Source: Mastigamoeba balamuthi
Lineage: Eukaryota > Evosea > Mastigamoebida > Mastigamoebidae
Reading direction: 5' to 3'
DNA: 64,000 nucleotides
Assembly (NCBI GenBank): GCA_902651635.1
Contig: CACRSC010001917.1
Span: 829,419-893,418, forward strand
Position 1 is the first letter of the stretch, and each line of letters begins with the position of its first letter. The notes beneath the pieces were generated by a model. The model searched no databases and was not told where the DNA came from. It saw only the letters and a list, made by a program, of their open reading frames with translations. The position numbers were made by a program, and so were the translations under genes. Shown here one piece after another: positions 9,830 to 21,800 of this stretch.

Positions 9830-12698
9830 ATGGATGACCGCCTCAGCAGTCCCCCCGTCGCAGCCCCCGACGTGGCTCCTGCCCTCCCGCCCACGCCCCA
9901 ATCCAGCCCACCCCTCAAGCCCCCCGCAGCCACGCCGCAGCCCAAGCCGCCAGAGGCTGGCCACGCTGCCGCTGCCGCTGCTGCTGTGGTGCCCTCGTCG
10001 TCGCCGCCTCCCGCCGTCGCAGTGCCCGTGCCCCTCGCGCGTGCGGCCAACAGCAGGGACCGCACCGCGGCGTTCCTGGGCGCCAGGGAGCGCTGCTCTG
10101 CCATACAGCAGGCCCGGGTCGCGACCGACCGCCTGTCGCTCGTACGCTTGCCCCACATCTGCTGCGGTGCAGGCCGCACAGTATACCTAACAGTCTAAGT
10201 TCAGTTACTGTCGTGTGGTGGTGGGTCAACACAAAAAAGCTGTGCTTCTCAGTCTTTCCTTTTCCTCAATGCTTGGGGGTTGGTCACTGCGCTGGCGCAC
10301 GTTGCGACTGCTCTCTCACACGGGAGGGGGGTTCCGGCACCGCGCGTAGCTGGAGGAGTCGCTCAAGGGCGGCGTGGACGTCACGCGGCTGAAGGGCGAC
10401 GCGCGGGCTGCGCAGTGCGGAGTGTGCTCGTCCAAGTTCGGCAGCGGGCTGCTCGGCCCCTCGCGGCGCTGCATGTGCCCGCTGTGCCGCTCCACAGCCT
10501 GCACCTCGTGCTGCTCGCGCCGCATCAGCCCCCCGTTCTGCTCGTCGCCGCTCGCGGTGTGCTCCCTGTGCGCCACGCCGGCCGAGACTGCGCTGCGCAG
10601 GCTCGCCTTCCGCAAGGACTCGGCAACTGCCGCCCGCGACCCCTTGGCGCTGCTGCACGCCGAGCTCGCAGAGTCGCGCTGGGGCGCGGAGAGGGCAATC
10701 GAGAGGGCGAGGGCCCTGCTCGCGCAGAGCTCGCACGCGCGCTCGGAGCAGCTCGTCGACGCCCAGGACGTGCTGTCCGCCGCGTCGGAGAGCGTCCTGC
10801 GCGTGCAGTCGACTCTGGCGTCGAACCCAGCGTTTCGGCACGGGTCTGCTGCTGCTGGCGCGCGTGCGGTGTCCATGGCCAACGTCCGCGTGGCCCTGAA
10901 CGCGTGGGCATCCGACGCGCGCGCGAGGATATCCGAGTGCGAGCTGCAGTCGCGCGCGCTGAGCCTCATCGAGCCACCGCCGGCAGTGGCGTCGGTCGAG
11001 CCTCGCACGGCGCCAGTGACGGGGGGCACCGCTCTCACCGTCAGAGGCGAGGGTCTCGTCCGCGACATCGAGGTCATTGTGGGCGGCGTCAAGTGCCCCA
11101 GCGTCGAGTGGCGATCGGACACGGAGGTGGTCGCCATGAGCCCTGCGGCTCCCGCTGGGATGGCTTCGCTCGTCGTGCGCAACCCGACGAGCGGGGCGAC
11201 GGCCTCGCTGGAGAACGCCATCCAGCTGGTGCCCGCCACGTTGACGTCCGATGCGGAGACGACGAGCTCCTTCGAGCCTCGCATGTCGCGCAGGCGGAGG
11301 AGCATGGCCGTGAGCCCCGGCGAGGCAGCTCGCGTCAAGCGCCTGTCGCTGTGCCTCGACAGCCCCGGAGCTGCACGCGCAGCCGCCATGGCAGCCGCCC
11401 AATACGCGCAGGAGTCGTCTGGCACACTCGAGGAGCTGCGGTCGGAGCGCGACGAGCTCCGAGCTGCTCTGCGCGCGTTGCAGTGGCGCCTGAGCGTTCT
11501 CAACGCTGAGTGCGAGCGCCTCAACGACGCCGGCCGGCTTATACGCGCAGAACTCGACACGAAGCACGCCGACGCGCTGCGGCAGACAGAAGGCCTCAAG
11601 TCACTGCTCCTACAAGCGCAGCGCGAGGCTGCAACGGCGCAGGCTATGGCGTCCGCTGCACGCGAGGAGCTGAACGCGCGGACGCTTCGCCGCAAGACGC
11701 TAACCGCCGCACTGGAGAAGCGACTGGACGCGATCAACGAGCGCGCAAAGCACATCAACGACCGCTCGGCGACGCAGATGCGCCTGCTCACGGAGCTAGC
11801 GCGGTGCGTGTCGGAGGCGCAGTTCGAGCAGCGCTCTCCTGTGCCCACCGCCGCTGCTGTCGTTGCCCGGCACCTGCTGGGAACAGGGGCGACGTCTGCA
11901 GAGACGCGGGCTGCCGCATTCGCGACGGCCACCGGCGCGCTAAGCGCACTGCCGAGGAGGTTCGCAGGCGACCCGCGGCAACCCATCTACCTTCTGTCGA
12001 CTGCCTGCTTGCTGCTCGACGTGTGCAAGCTGCCACAGGAGGACGTGCTGGACATCGTCTACCGCCCGTCTGTGGCGTCGCCGAGGGACAACAGCGAGGA
12101 GTTCAAGTACGCCCGCGCACTTCTGTGGCTGCGGTTCGAGTCGTACAAGTCGGTGGTGGACTCTGTGACGAGCTCACTGAAGCTCGAGAGCGTGTGGCGG
12201 GCAGAGGGTCTCGACGCCGCGCCCATCTCCTTCGCGCTCACGTGCATGCGAGACACCGCTGTCCCCAACAACGTGCGGTCGCAGGTCTGCACGCACGTCT
12301 GCTTCTGGATCAACCACACGCTCGTCAACGCGCTGCTCTCGAGGCCCGAGCTCTGCACGTGCGCCGTGGGGCAGAGCGTAAAAAGCGCGATTACGAGCGT
12401 CGAGCAGGCGCTGGGCAGGGACGAGAGGGCCGCCGAGCAGATGATGCTGGCGACGGAGGCTGCAAGCTTACTCGTTGTTATGGACACGTCCGTTCTGGCG
12501 GATGCGCGTGCGTGCGAAAGTGTGTTCCCGACGTTGTCCGCGGCCCATGTATGGCAATTTGCACGGTCGTACAAGTCGAACACCAAGAAGCTGCTGGACG
12601 CGTCGCTTCTGGCAGCGCTTGCCGAGAGGGCGGGCATTGTCGGAAACTCACTGCCCGATACCACAGTCGATCCAGACTCATTCCTCGACGGATTCTAG
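9830..12698 (+). CDS. FYVE-like zinc finger / IPT-TIG / coiled-coil / DIL-like protein
   Basis: Exons 9830-10141 and 10350-12698 (phase 0) give 886 residues. Residues 1-80 are Pro/Ala-rich. Residues about 127-178 are a Cys-rich finger (CGVC, RRCMCPLC, CTSC, VCSLC) arranged like a FYVE or FYVE-related finger, though the usual RHHCR core reads RRCMC. Residues about 314-400 form an IPT/TIG fold (ASVEPRTAPVTGGTALTVRG). Residues about 464-576 are a long coiled coil. The C-terminal third (INHTLVNALL, SVEQALGRDERAAEQM) resembles the DIL cargo-binding domain of class V myosins and Afadin. This suggests a membrane- or vesicle-associated adaptor. The domain combination is unusual; the DIL call is the weakest part. 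Confidence 0.8.
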
Positions 12699-12992
12699 CA
12701 ATGCGACTGGTGTAACAAAAATAGATTTGGAGGATTCGCATCTGTAAAAGCCTAAAAATAGACAGACAGACTTAACAACACCACTAGTGCAGAGACCTCG
12801 TTCAGCGAGCGCACGCGTGCTGTGCACAAGTGTCACCCGCAGGACTCGCTGAAGATGAAATCGCGCATCAACAGCATCCCCCTCAGAGGTGCTCATCCCC
12901 CGTCTTGAAGCCCTCATTGACAGCAGTAATTGTGTCCTCGACTGACCCCCCGGGCCCACCGCACAGAGAAGCCCAGCACCGCGCCGCCACAG
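12699..12992. other. Intergenic, no gene seen
   Basis: This stretch between the 3' end of the FYVE-like gene and the next ATG has no convincing coding frame. It presumably holds the 3' UTR of one gene and the promoter of the next. No clear TATA element or repeat was seen. Confidence 0.5.
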
Positions 12993-13903
12993 ATGCTGTC
13001 GCGACGTGCACCGGGGGAGTTCAACCCCTTTGCGACGATCCACAACGTGAGTACCTGTTGACCTGCGTGGATGATGGGCAGCTGCACATCTATAAATGGC
13101 TCACCACCAAACGGCGTCACAGGGTGACCCGTACATTGACACGCTGTCGAGGCAGAGGCAAGAGAACATCGAGCAGAGGCAAACAGATGTCGTGAACACG
13201 TTCCGCCAAGGGGCAGTCCGGTACGCAACACAAATACTCTCACCGCTCGCATCTCATAAGCATCTCCCACAGCGAGGTGTTCAGCACTGCGCACTACATC
13301 CCATGCCCAGAGCCAGAGAAGGAGGTCCGCCCGCCGGAGTTGCCAAACATGACCACGCGTCCTCCTCGCCGCGGGAGCACCGGAATGGTCGGCACCACCA
13401 TGTTCCCCACGCAGGTACCTCGCATCACTGGATTGTTCTGGTCTCTGAGCTGCTCGTCTCGCAGTTCCTGCCCCACGAGCCGTACAAGCACCCGCCGGGA
13501 GCGGTGCCCCTGACGACGCCGTTCCGTGACGAGCCTCGTAGCCCGGACGGGTCGGTCAAACGCCCGATGCTCACGTCCACGAGCAGATCTGCACATTTGC
13601 GCGAATTCAGTCAAGCGCCCTACGCACCGGTGCCTCCTCCGACGCCCGTCAAGAGCGACGCCTCCGAGTCCCTCTGGCGCAGAGACGACCCAGGGCCTTT
13701 CAGGCCCGGTGGCAAGCCCAATTCTGTACGATCCTACAACCAGATCAAGTGAAGGTCTTAACTAATTGTGGTCCCTGCAGGAGAAGCTCAGCCCGTACCC
13801 GCCAACACTGCCAGAGCCACGCGACCGGTTTGAGAAGGAGCTGCAGTCGTCCGGGTTGGCAAACTCTGCAGCGGGGTTCCGCCGCGCGAGCTTCAGTCGT
13901 TGA
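12993..13903 (+). CDS. Short proline-rich protein, possibly axonemal (CFAP96-like)
   Basis: Five exons (12993-13046, 13123-13220, 13273-13414, 13465-13725, 13781-13903) give 225 residues, all with GT-AG introns of 50-76 nt. The protein begins MLSRRAPGEFNPFATIHN, has PHEPYKHPPGAVPLTTPF in the middle, then DPGPFRPGGKPNS and a basic end (FRRASFSR). The spaced GPF(R/K)P and DPY/NPF motifs recall ciliary microtubule-associated proteins such as CFAP96/C4orf47, but I could not align it firmly. An alternative reads through the last intron and stops at 13752. It converges on CEP44, another centriole/cilium gene, which gives weak contextual support. Confidence 0.5.
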
Positions 13904-14064
13904 AGTTGTGACTCGAAATGATCGCTTAGCAGGGAGAAGTCAATCGAACACTCCAGTCGCACATCTTTGTAAACGCAACGAACTATCGTCCACTGTTGTG
14001 CTGGTTGGTGCCTCCACATTCCGGCATTGGATCATCCGGCACTTGATCCACAAGCTAACGTTAA

Positions 14065-15510
14065 TTACTGGTACATGTGCGAGTCCAACGCCTGCCGTGT
14101 GTGCCTCCATTTCCGCGCCATGTCCTCGATGAATTGCTGCGTCTCTTGTATAACCCCCTCTGCCCCGTCTTGCCTGTTCAGCGCGAGTGGCGGCGCCCCC
14201 GTGTATCCCCGGCTTCCCGGGCGTTCCACAGGCGACGACGACCTGACGTCATGCTCTGGGGAGTAGTCCGAAGGGGCCTCTTGCTCAGCCTCACGCGGAG
14301 GGGCCTGCAAATGGGTTGGTTGCAACGACGAGGAACAGGGAAACTCACTCGCTTCTCGAGCACCAGAACGCGGTTCTCGAGGGCCCGAATAGACTCTGTG
14401 AAGGCGTCCATTGATGCCTTCATGCTTCTTTCCATCCTGCCGACACGCCGTACGAGCTCTTCGAGTGTCCTCTGTAGGGAAGTGGCACCCACCTCGACGC
14501 AGGGCTCCTGGACGCGTTCCTCCACCTCCACCTCTACCTCCTCATCTGGCGGCGGGCTCTCGGGATGCCTCTCGGAACTTCTATCGAAGCTTCGGCGGTG
14601 CTCCGGCACAACTGGAGGCTCGACCATCACTCCAGGATGCCTCGGACCCTGGGGAGCCGGGCCCGGCCCACGGGCAGTGTCCGGGGTCGGAGGAATGGGG
14701 TGCGGATGCGGCGAGGGGGGGCATGGCCTCGCTCGCGGCCCGTCCTCGTCCATGTAGCTCGCGTTCGCAGCGCTCGGCGGCTGGACTGCCCGTTGCATGG
14801 GCGGTGCCGAGGACCTCTGCCCAGCCGAGAACCTCTCCACGCGGACCTGCCCCTGCGGAGGGCACTGCAGCACGCCCGACACAGACCCGACCACGTGCGA
14901 GGAGCTCGAGCTCGAGCTCGGCCTGGGCGGCCCCGAGGGCACCGGCACTATGGGGGGCCTGTGGGCTGTCCTCGGCCTCGGCACCGCCGCAGCGGCCAGA
15001 GGAGCGGGCGCCTGCACGGCCGTGGGCAGCGAGAGGTCCGCGTTCTTGGCCCTGCACGCCCGGAAGAAGTCCGCCCTGTCCTGTGGGCGTGAGGAAGCGG
15101 CGCGCCCGCGGTGCCCGAGGCGCACGCGAAGATGAGCTTGCGCTCAGCGAAGCCCGTGCTGAGGAACTGCTCCGAGCTCAGCGGCGACCTCAGGCCGAAC
15201 TCGTCGCGCGCCAGCCTGTGAGTGGTTGTGAGCGCACTCGCACGGGCCCTCGCATTGCAGGGAGAGGCAGGCACCTGAGGAGGCCCTCGACGAAGCGCTT
15301 GTCCGACTTGGCCATGAGCTCGTAGCCCTTGGAGACGACGTGCGTGGCCAGCGCAGACGAGTAGCCGTACAGCGCGTGGTGCAGCAGCGGGAGCAGCGCG
15401 GCAGTGTCCCCGGCCTTGAGCGACTCGAGGTCGATGGGGCCCGAGTAGCGCAGGCGCGACGCCTCGAGCAATGCTCGCTCGAGATTCGCTCTCAGATCCC
15501 CAGTCGCCAT
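14065..15510 (-). CDS. CEP44: CEP44 centrosomal/centriolar protein
   Basis: Four exons (15510-15275, 15215-15126, 15075-14349, 14304-14065) give 430 residues. Residues 1-115 match the CEP44 domain: MATGDLRANLERALLEASRL, then LKAGDTAALLPLLHHALYGY, then FLSTGFAERKLIFA. CEP44 binds centriolar microtubules and is needed for centriole-to-centrosome conversion in animals. The middle is low-complexity Pro/Ser. A coiled coil follows (LEELVRRVGRMERSMKASMD...ENRVLVLEKR), and the last exon has FIEDMARKWRHTRQAL. The length is close to the human protein (about 390). The start codon is fixed by the conserved MATGDL. It implies that the organism has centrioles or basal bodies. Confidence 0.9.
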
Positions 15511-15589
15511 CGGGGCACCAGCGGGCACGCGCGGTATTTTTAAAAACGCGACCAAAATATCGCCTGAAGGGGATCTATGGGTGAAGTTG

Positions 15590-15594
15590 AAAAA
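15590..15594 (-). terminator. Pol III T-run after tRNA-His
   Basis: On the minus strand five T follow the tRNA 3' end after three bases, as at the 9.6-kb copy. Confidence 0.65.
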
Positions 15595-15597
15595 GAG

Positions 15598-15668
15598 TGC
15601 CTGCCCCTGGAGTCGAACCAGGGTCAACTGAGCCACAATCAGTTATTCTGCCGCTAAACTAGGCAGGC
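15598..15668 (-). tRNA. tRNA-His (GTG), mirrored copy
   Basis: This is base-for-base the reverse complement of the tRNA-His at 9556-9626, with the same acceptor, anticodon GTG and T-arm. Short flanks (TGTGAAG before, CTCTTTTT after) are shared too. It lies 171 bases before the start of the full-length RRP5 gene and points away from it, mirroring the left copy. Confidence 0.93.
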
Positions 15669-15839
15669 CTTCACAACAGCTGAGATCGCCGGTGAGCCTG
15701 CGGCCCGGCACGCGCGAGAACGGCTCAGGAAAGATTCGCCTGACGTATCAGATGACGCAATCGCGGATCTCGCCATTGTTGTTCCCTTGCCTTGCGCGTC
15801 TCCTACACACACCACCGCGCCGCACCCGCCGCACACACA

Positions 15840-18800
15840 ATGAAGAGGAGGGGAGGACTCGTTATGAAGCGACGTGTCGGCGGCCGCCCGTCGCCCGCCA
15901 AGCCCGCCGACGCCGACGCGGCCCCGGCCCCGGCCCCGGACCGCAAGCGCCAGCGCCCGGACAAGAAGAAGCCCGCGGCCAAGGGCAAGCCGAGCAAGCG
16001 CTCGCGCAAGGACGAGTCGGACTCGGACAGCGACGGCTCGTCGGGGTCCGAGTCGGACGTGCAGATCGTCGACGTCGAGGCGGGCGAGGACGTGGCGGAC
16101 GTGCCGCTGAGCTCGTCGCGCACGGACCTCTCGGTCAGCGGCATGGAGGTCACCGAGGAGGAGGCCGTCCGGGCCGCCGCGCTGGCCCACGCGGCGCCGT
16201 TCCCGGGGCGCGTGCACCCGCTGCGCCTGCGCGACGTGCGCGCGGGCGACAAGTTCTTCGGCTACGTCGCGAGCGCCGACGAGAAGAGCGCCGTCGTCGA
16301 GCTGCCCTACAACCTCCGCGGCGTCGTCGACGCCTCCGAGGTCTGCCTCCCCCCCTCTCTATGTCCTGCCCTTGCGCGGGGGTACTGACCCGCCGTCGCA
16401 GGTCTCTGACGAGGTCGCTGCGATGGAGGAGAGCAAGAGGCCGTCGGTGGCCAAGCTGCTGGCCGTCGGGCAGCCTGTCGTGTGCGCTGTCGTCGGCAAG
16501 TGCAGGATGCACGCCGACAAGGGCGAGAGCGAGGACGAGGCGGAGGAGGAGGGCAGCGAGCTGCCCGTGCAGCTGAGGCTCAGCCTCAAGGCGTCTCTCA
16601 TCAACGGCGGCATCAACGTCGAGTCCCTCACCGTGGGATCCGTGCGTCCCCTCCCCTGCGGGCCACTGCTCGCCCCCAACTCGGCTCGCCTCGTCGCTCA
16701 CAACGCGCTCAACAGGTCGTCTGGTGCAGCATCCACAGCGTCGAGGACCACGGCTGCATCGTCAGCACCGGCGCGCTGCAGGCGGCGTCGGCGTTCATCG
16801 CCACCGCGGACCTGCCGGACGGTGCCACGGCCGTCGCCTCGCCCGCCCCCAAGAAGAAGAAGACGAAGACCGCCGCCGTGCAGCCCGCCAAGGCGTCCAG
16901 CGTCGCCGTCGGCCAGCCGCTCGCCTGCGTCGTCGTCAAGTCCGACGTGCAGGCCAAGACGCTCGTCCTGAGCGCGAGGCCCGACGCCCTGCGCACGGCC
17001 GTCTCGCGCCCCGTCGCCGCGACGTCTGTGACCAAGACGGTGCCCCTCCCGGGCTCCCTGGTCGACGTTGTCGCCCGCCGGTCCTTCGCCAAGGGCCTGC
17101 AGCACGGCATAGGGTACACCTTCGCCCACGGGCTGCTCTCGGCGGTGGCCCCCGCGCCGTTCCACCCCGCCGCCGACGCGGGCGAGGCCGAGGCGCGCCT
17201 GCGCATGCGCCAGGACGCCCTCAACCGCGAGGCGACGGCCCGCATCCTCTACGTGTCGTCGTCGGCCAGCGTCGTGCACGTGTCGCGCAGGGACGACGTC
17301 GTGTCGCTCGAGCGCACGCGCATCCCCGACGACGTCACGATCGGCGTCGTCTACCACGGCGCCAAGGTCGTGGCGTTCAACGTCAACATCGGCGCCGTCG
17401 TGGCGCTGCCGATCGCCGCGCCCGTCGAGGCCTTTGTGCCGCTCGACGCGATGGACGAGAAGGAGGGCGCCATCGCCATCAAGTTCCGCGTCGGCGCCTC
17501 GGTCGACGTGCTCGTGACCTCGTGGAGCGCCGTCGACGGTTGCGCGTACGCGAGCTCCAAGAGCAACGACGTCGTCGGCCGCAAGATCGACTACTCGAAC
17601 CTCGTCGTCGGCGAGATTCTCCGCGCCAAGGTCCTCTCTGCGCGCCGCGGTGTCGTCACCGTCTCGCTGGCCGACGACGTCACGGCGACGTGCGACGCCG
17701 CGATGGCCTTCGATGGCGCCCTGCCGAAGAAGGAGGCCCAAGAGCTGCTGCTCGTGCGCAAGTTCGCCACTGGCAAGAACGTCTCGTGCCGCGTGGCCAG
17801 CGTCGACGCGGACGAGCGCCGCTGCACTGTCTGCCTCAAGACCCCGCTCCTCGCGCCCGACGCCGTCTTGCCCCCGACGTCGCCGGACGCGCTCGCCGCC
17901 GGCGCCCAGGTTGTCGGTGTCGTCACCAAGGCCAACAAGGACGGCGTGACCGTCTCTTTCTTCGGCTTTGACGGCTTCGCGCCCGTGTCTGAGCTGTCGC
18001 AGCCCGGAGCCCCGCGCGTCCGTGACCCGGAGCGCATCTTCCCTGTCGGCACCATTGCGACCTGCAAGGTCGTCAGCGTTGGCCCCAAGGGCGTCAGGCT
18101 GGCGATGCACAAGGAGCGCGCAGAGGGCGTGGCCCCTTCGGAGGTCGTGAGCGTCAGGATCAAGGAGCGCTCGCTCGACGGCAGCGGGTTTGTCGTCGAC
18201 ATCGGCACGTCGGGCGAGACTGCGTTCATCCCCGACACGCACCTGAGCGACCACCCGTGCCACGTCGCCGCCATCGCCAAGTCGCTCAAGCCCGGCCGCG
18301 AGATCCAGGCCGTCGTGATCACCACGCGCACGAAGAAGGGCCACGACAACAAGTCCATCAAGATGACGTACCTCAGCGCTAAGCCCGCCATCATCCGCGC
18401 AATCAACGAGCACGCGCTGCCTGACGATGCGGAACGCGTCGCGGTCAACGAGGTTCTCACGGGCCACATCCGCTCTGTCGACAAGGACGGTGTCACCATC
18501 GGCTTCATGGGCCAGGAGTTCTCTGCCGTTGCGCCCCGTGCACTGCTCGCCGACAACCTCGTCGCGGACATCAAGAGCAAGTTCGAGGCCGGGCAGACTG
18601 TGCGCTGCTGCGTGACGGCCGTCGAGAAGGACGTCAACAGGGCGACGGTGACGCTGCGCCAGAGCAAGTGCGCGTCGACTGACGCCGAGTTCGTCAAGAC
18701 GTGGCTGGCGGACCGCGACTCGGTCGTCGTCCCGAAGCTCGGCGTCGACCTCAAGTGGGCCGTGTCTGGCGCCGTTGTCAAGGCCAAGGTGCACAGCGTC

Positions 18801-21800
18801 AAGGACACCGTTGGCGTCGTCGTCAAGTTCCCGCACGCGGAGGGTGTGCACGGGTTCTGCGTCGCCGCCAACGCCAAGGGGGCCGACGCGGCCAAGGGCA
18901 AGATCGTGGACGCTGTGGTGCTCGATGTCGACGTCGAGCAGGGGTCTGTGGACGTCAGCCTGCAGCCCGAGCTTGTGGCCGCGTGCCGCAAGGCCACTGC
19001 CAACGCCATGGAGGTATACTGCTCTCTTGGGGGCTTTTCATACATGTCCCCTAATTGTGTTTGATTGTCACTCACCCTCGCACATTTATGTCGGGTCGCG
19101 AACTGAAAATGTTAGTTAACTGGGTGGGTGTTCCCTATGATTCTATTGTGCACATGCACCACACTTAGCAATAATGCTGATAATAACGTGCTGCTGAGGG
19201 AAACGCTCAGCACGAACTTCTCCCCACTCGGTGATGGCCATTGAAGATACCCGCTTACAGACGTTCACTGAAGATCATATACATAAGCTCAACAGACTGA
19301 GGCCATCACCTTTTATTTAACCCACAACACCTCTTAATCACACATTTGCTTTCCTTTTGTACATCCCAACTCACCAAATACACAGGTTGACGAGGACGAC
19401 GAGTCCGACCGCAAGAGAATGGAGGTTGTGGTCCAGGTCGTCAAGGACTACTACGTCGTGGTGAGCACCATGGAGAACGGCGTCTCGCGAATCGCGTACG
19501 CCCGCGGGGCGCGCGACTACAACGACCACAGGGCCAACCCGCACGCCGCGCACCAGCCCGGCCAGCGCCTCTGGGCCACCGCCGCCGGCTCGTCGGCCGG
19601 CAGGTCGTTCGTCAGCCTCGAGGCGCCCGACATGTCCAAGGCCAAGACGCTCTTCGAGCAGAGTTCGTAACCCTCGCACCAGAGTATCAAGCTCTCCTCC
19701 TGCGTACTCTCCGAACCCCGCTCGTTGATATCCGCCAAATAAAAGAACCTCGTATACGAGGGCCTCCTTGATTGGGCCTATATATTGATTGTGTGCGCCT
19801 CCCGCTCAGATGTCAAGTCCGTCGGCGAAGTCGCGGAGGGCATGATCGTACGCGGCACGGTGAAGACGGTGACGCCGCAGCAGATCAGCGTGTCTCTCGG
19901 CCAGAACATCCTCGGGCGCGTCCACGTCTCGCAGGCCCTCGACGACGCCGATGCCGTCGCTGGCGCCCGCCCGTTCGCTGCGTTCCGCCCGGGCTCGACG
20001 ATCTGCGCCCGCGTTGTGGGTGTTCGCGACAAGGTCGAGCAGACGGCCGTCACGGCCTCTTCGCTGCCCGTCTCGCGTGCGGGCTCGGAGGATAAGGGCC
20101 GCTCGGTCAAGTTTGTCGAGCTCACTCTGCGCTCCTCCGCGGCGCCCGTGGCCACGTACGAGACGCTGCAGCCCGGCGACCTCGTCGTGTCGTACGTGCA
20201 CCAGGTCACTCCCGACGCCGTGTGGGTCTACGTCGGCCCCGGCGTCCGCGCCCGCGTGTTCATCCTCGACGCCTCGGACAACGCTGACGAGCTCGTGGCC
20301 ATCACGTCGGGCGCGGTCCCCGCCCGTCTGTCGCCTGGCTCTGCCGTTCTCGGCGTCGTGCGCGCAGTCGACGCCAAGCGCAGGACCGCGGACCTCTCGC
20401 TGCTGCCCGACAAGCCCGAGACGCCCAGCACCGGCGACGTCATCGTCGGCAGGATCTCGCGCATCGTCCCGCACATCGGCCTCAACATCCAGACGGGCGC
20501 ACACACGTACGGCCAGGCGTTCCTGACGGACCTCGACGACGTCGTCCGCGCCAACGCCCTCGAGGGCTTCGCCCCCGAGCAGTTTGTCTCGTGCTACGTC
20601 CTCTCCGTGCTCCCCGGCGGCCGCTGCGACCTGAGCCTTCGCCCGTCTCTCGTCGGGCACAAGTACATCCCCGTGCGCCCCGATGCGGCCCCCGAGACCC
20701 CCGCGCAGCAGGACATCCGCAGCGCGACGTCGATCACCGCCGGGCAGGTCATCTACGGGTACGTGCACTTTGCGCGCGCGTCGGGCGTGTACGTGAGCGT
20801 CGGGCGCCACGTCGACGCCCGCGTGTCGCCTCGCGCGATCTGCCACTCGCGCGTGCAGGCCGAGCTCGTTGACAAGCTGTTCCACTCGGGCGAGCGCGTC
20901 GCGGTCCGCGTGACGCAGGTCTCCAAGAGCGGGCGCATCAACGCGACGCTGCTGCTCGACGGGGCTGCCGAGAAGAAGAACAGGGCCGAGCGCGGCAAGG
21001 CGTACAACGCGCGCGTCGTCGAGGTCTCGGACACCGGCTGCGTCCTGCGCATCATCGGCTCCACGACCACTGGCTTCCTTCGGGCGGACGCGGTACGGGG
21101 CTGTCCCCTAATTTATTTTTCGCGCCTGGCGAGCGCATATTTGTGTTTGGGCGCCAAATTTTTAGTTGATTACTGTGCGGCTGATGAAACACAAAGTTAA
21201 TGGGAAACTTCTCCGATAATTCATGACGGAGAACGCTTTCTTTGACTGACGCATCGATTATCAAACAAGCTTTTGCTTCTGTAAACCATCTTTTTGGCTC
21301 ATTTCCTTTCCTTATGCGTCGCAGTCGAAGGATAGGAAGCCGATCATCGGGGACACGCTCCTGGTGTACATCAAGTCGTTTGACAAGGCAAAGAGGCACC
21401 CCGCGCGCTTCAGCATCGTGTCGCCGGGCCCCAAGGCCCCGCAGCCCGAGAACAAGGACGCGCACGACACGGAGATCGACGAGCGCTTCATCGCGCTGCT
21501 CCGCAAGGACCACGAGGACGTCAGCGGCGTCAGCGCCGCCAGCGACCTCGACGCGGACCGCGAAGAGGGCGAGGAAGCCGAGGACGACGACGAGGCCGCG
21601 TGGGAGATGGTGCAGAAGCGCGTCGACGAGGGCGAGTACGCCGTCGAGACGGCGCCCGAGACGACACAGCCGCCCGCCGCCAAGCGCCAGAAGACGAGCG
21701 TGGCGGACGAAGAGGAGCCCGCCCCGAGCGTCGAGGAGCTCGAGGAGCCCGGCGCGCTGCAGGTGGCCGCGGGCTTCTCGTGGGGCAACGCGGCGACCAC

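Noticed and set aside
10284-11986. Two long minus-strand frames over the FYVE-like gene
   Set aside because: They are antisense shadows of the coding exon. They show no domain, while the plus frame has clear zinc-finger, IPT and coiled-coil features.
14896-14925. Short GAGCTCGAGCTCGAG palindrome considered as a regulatory site
   Set aside because: It lies inside a CEP44 exon and is explained by a serine-run codon repeat (SSSSSS).
16698-18851. A 717-codon minus-strand open frame
   Set aside because: It is antisense to RRP5 and has the low-complexity Asp/Arg/Val composition of a shadow frame.
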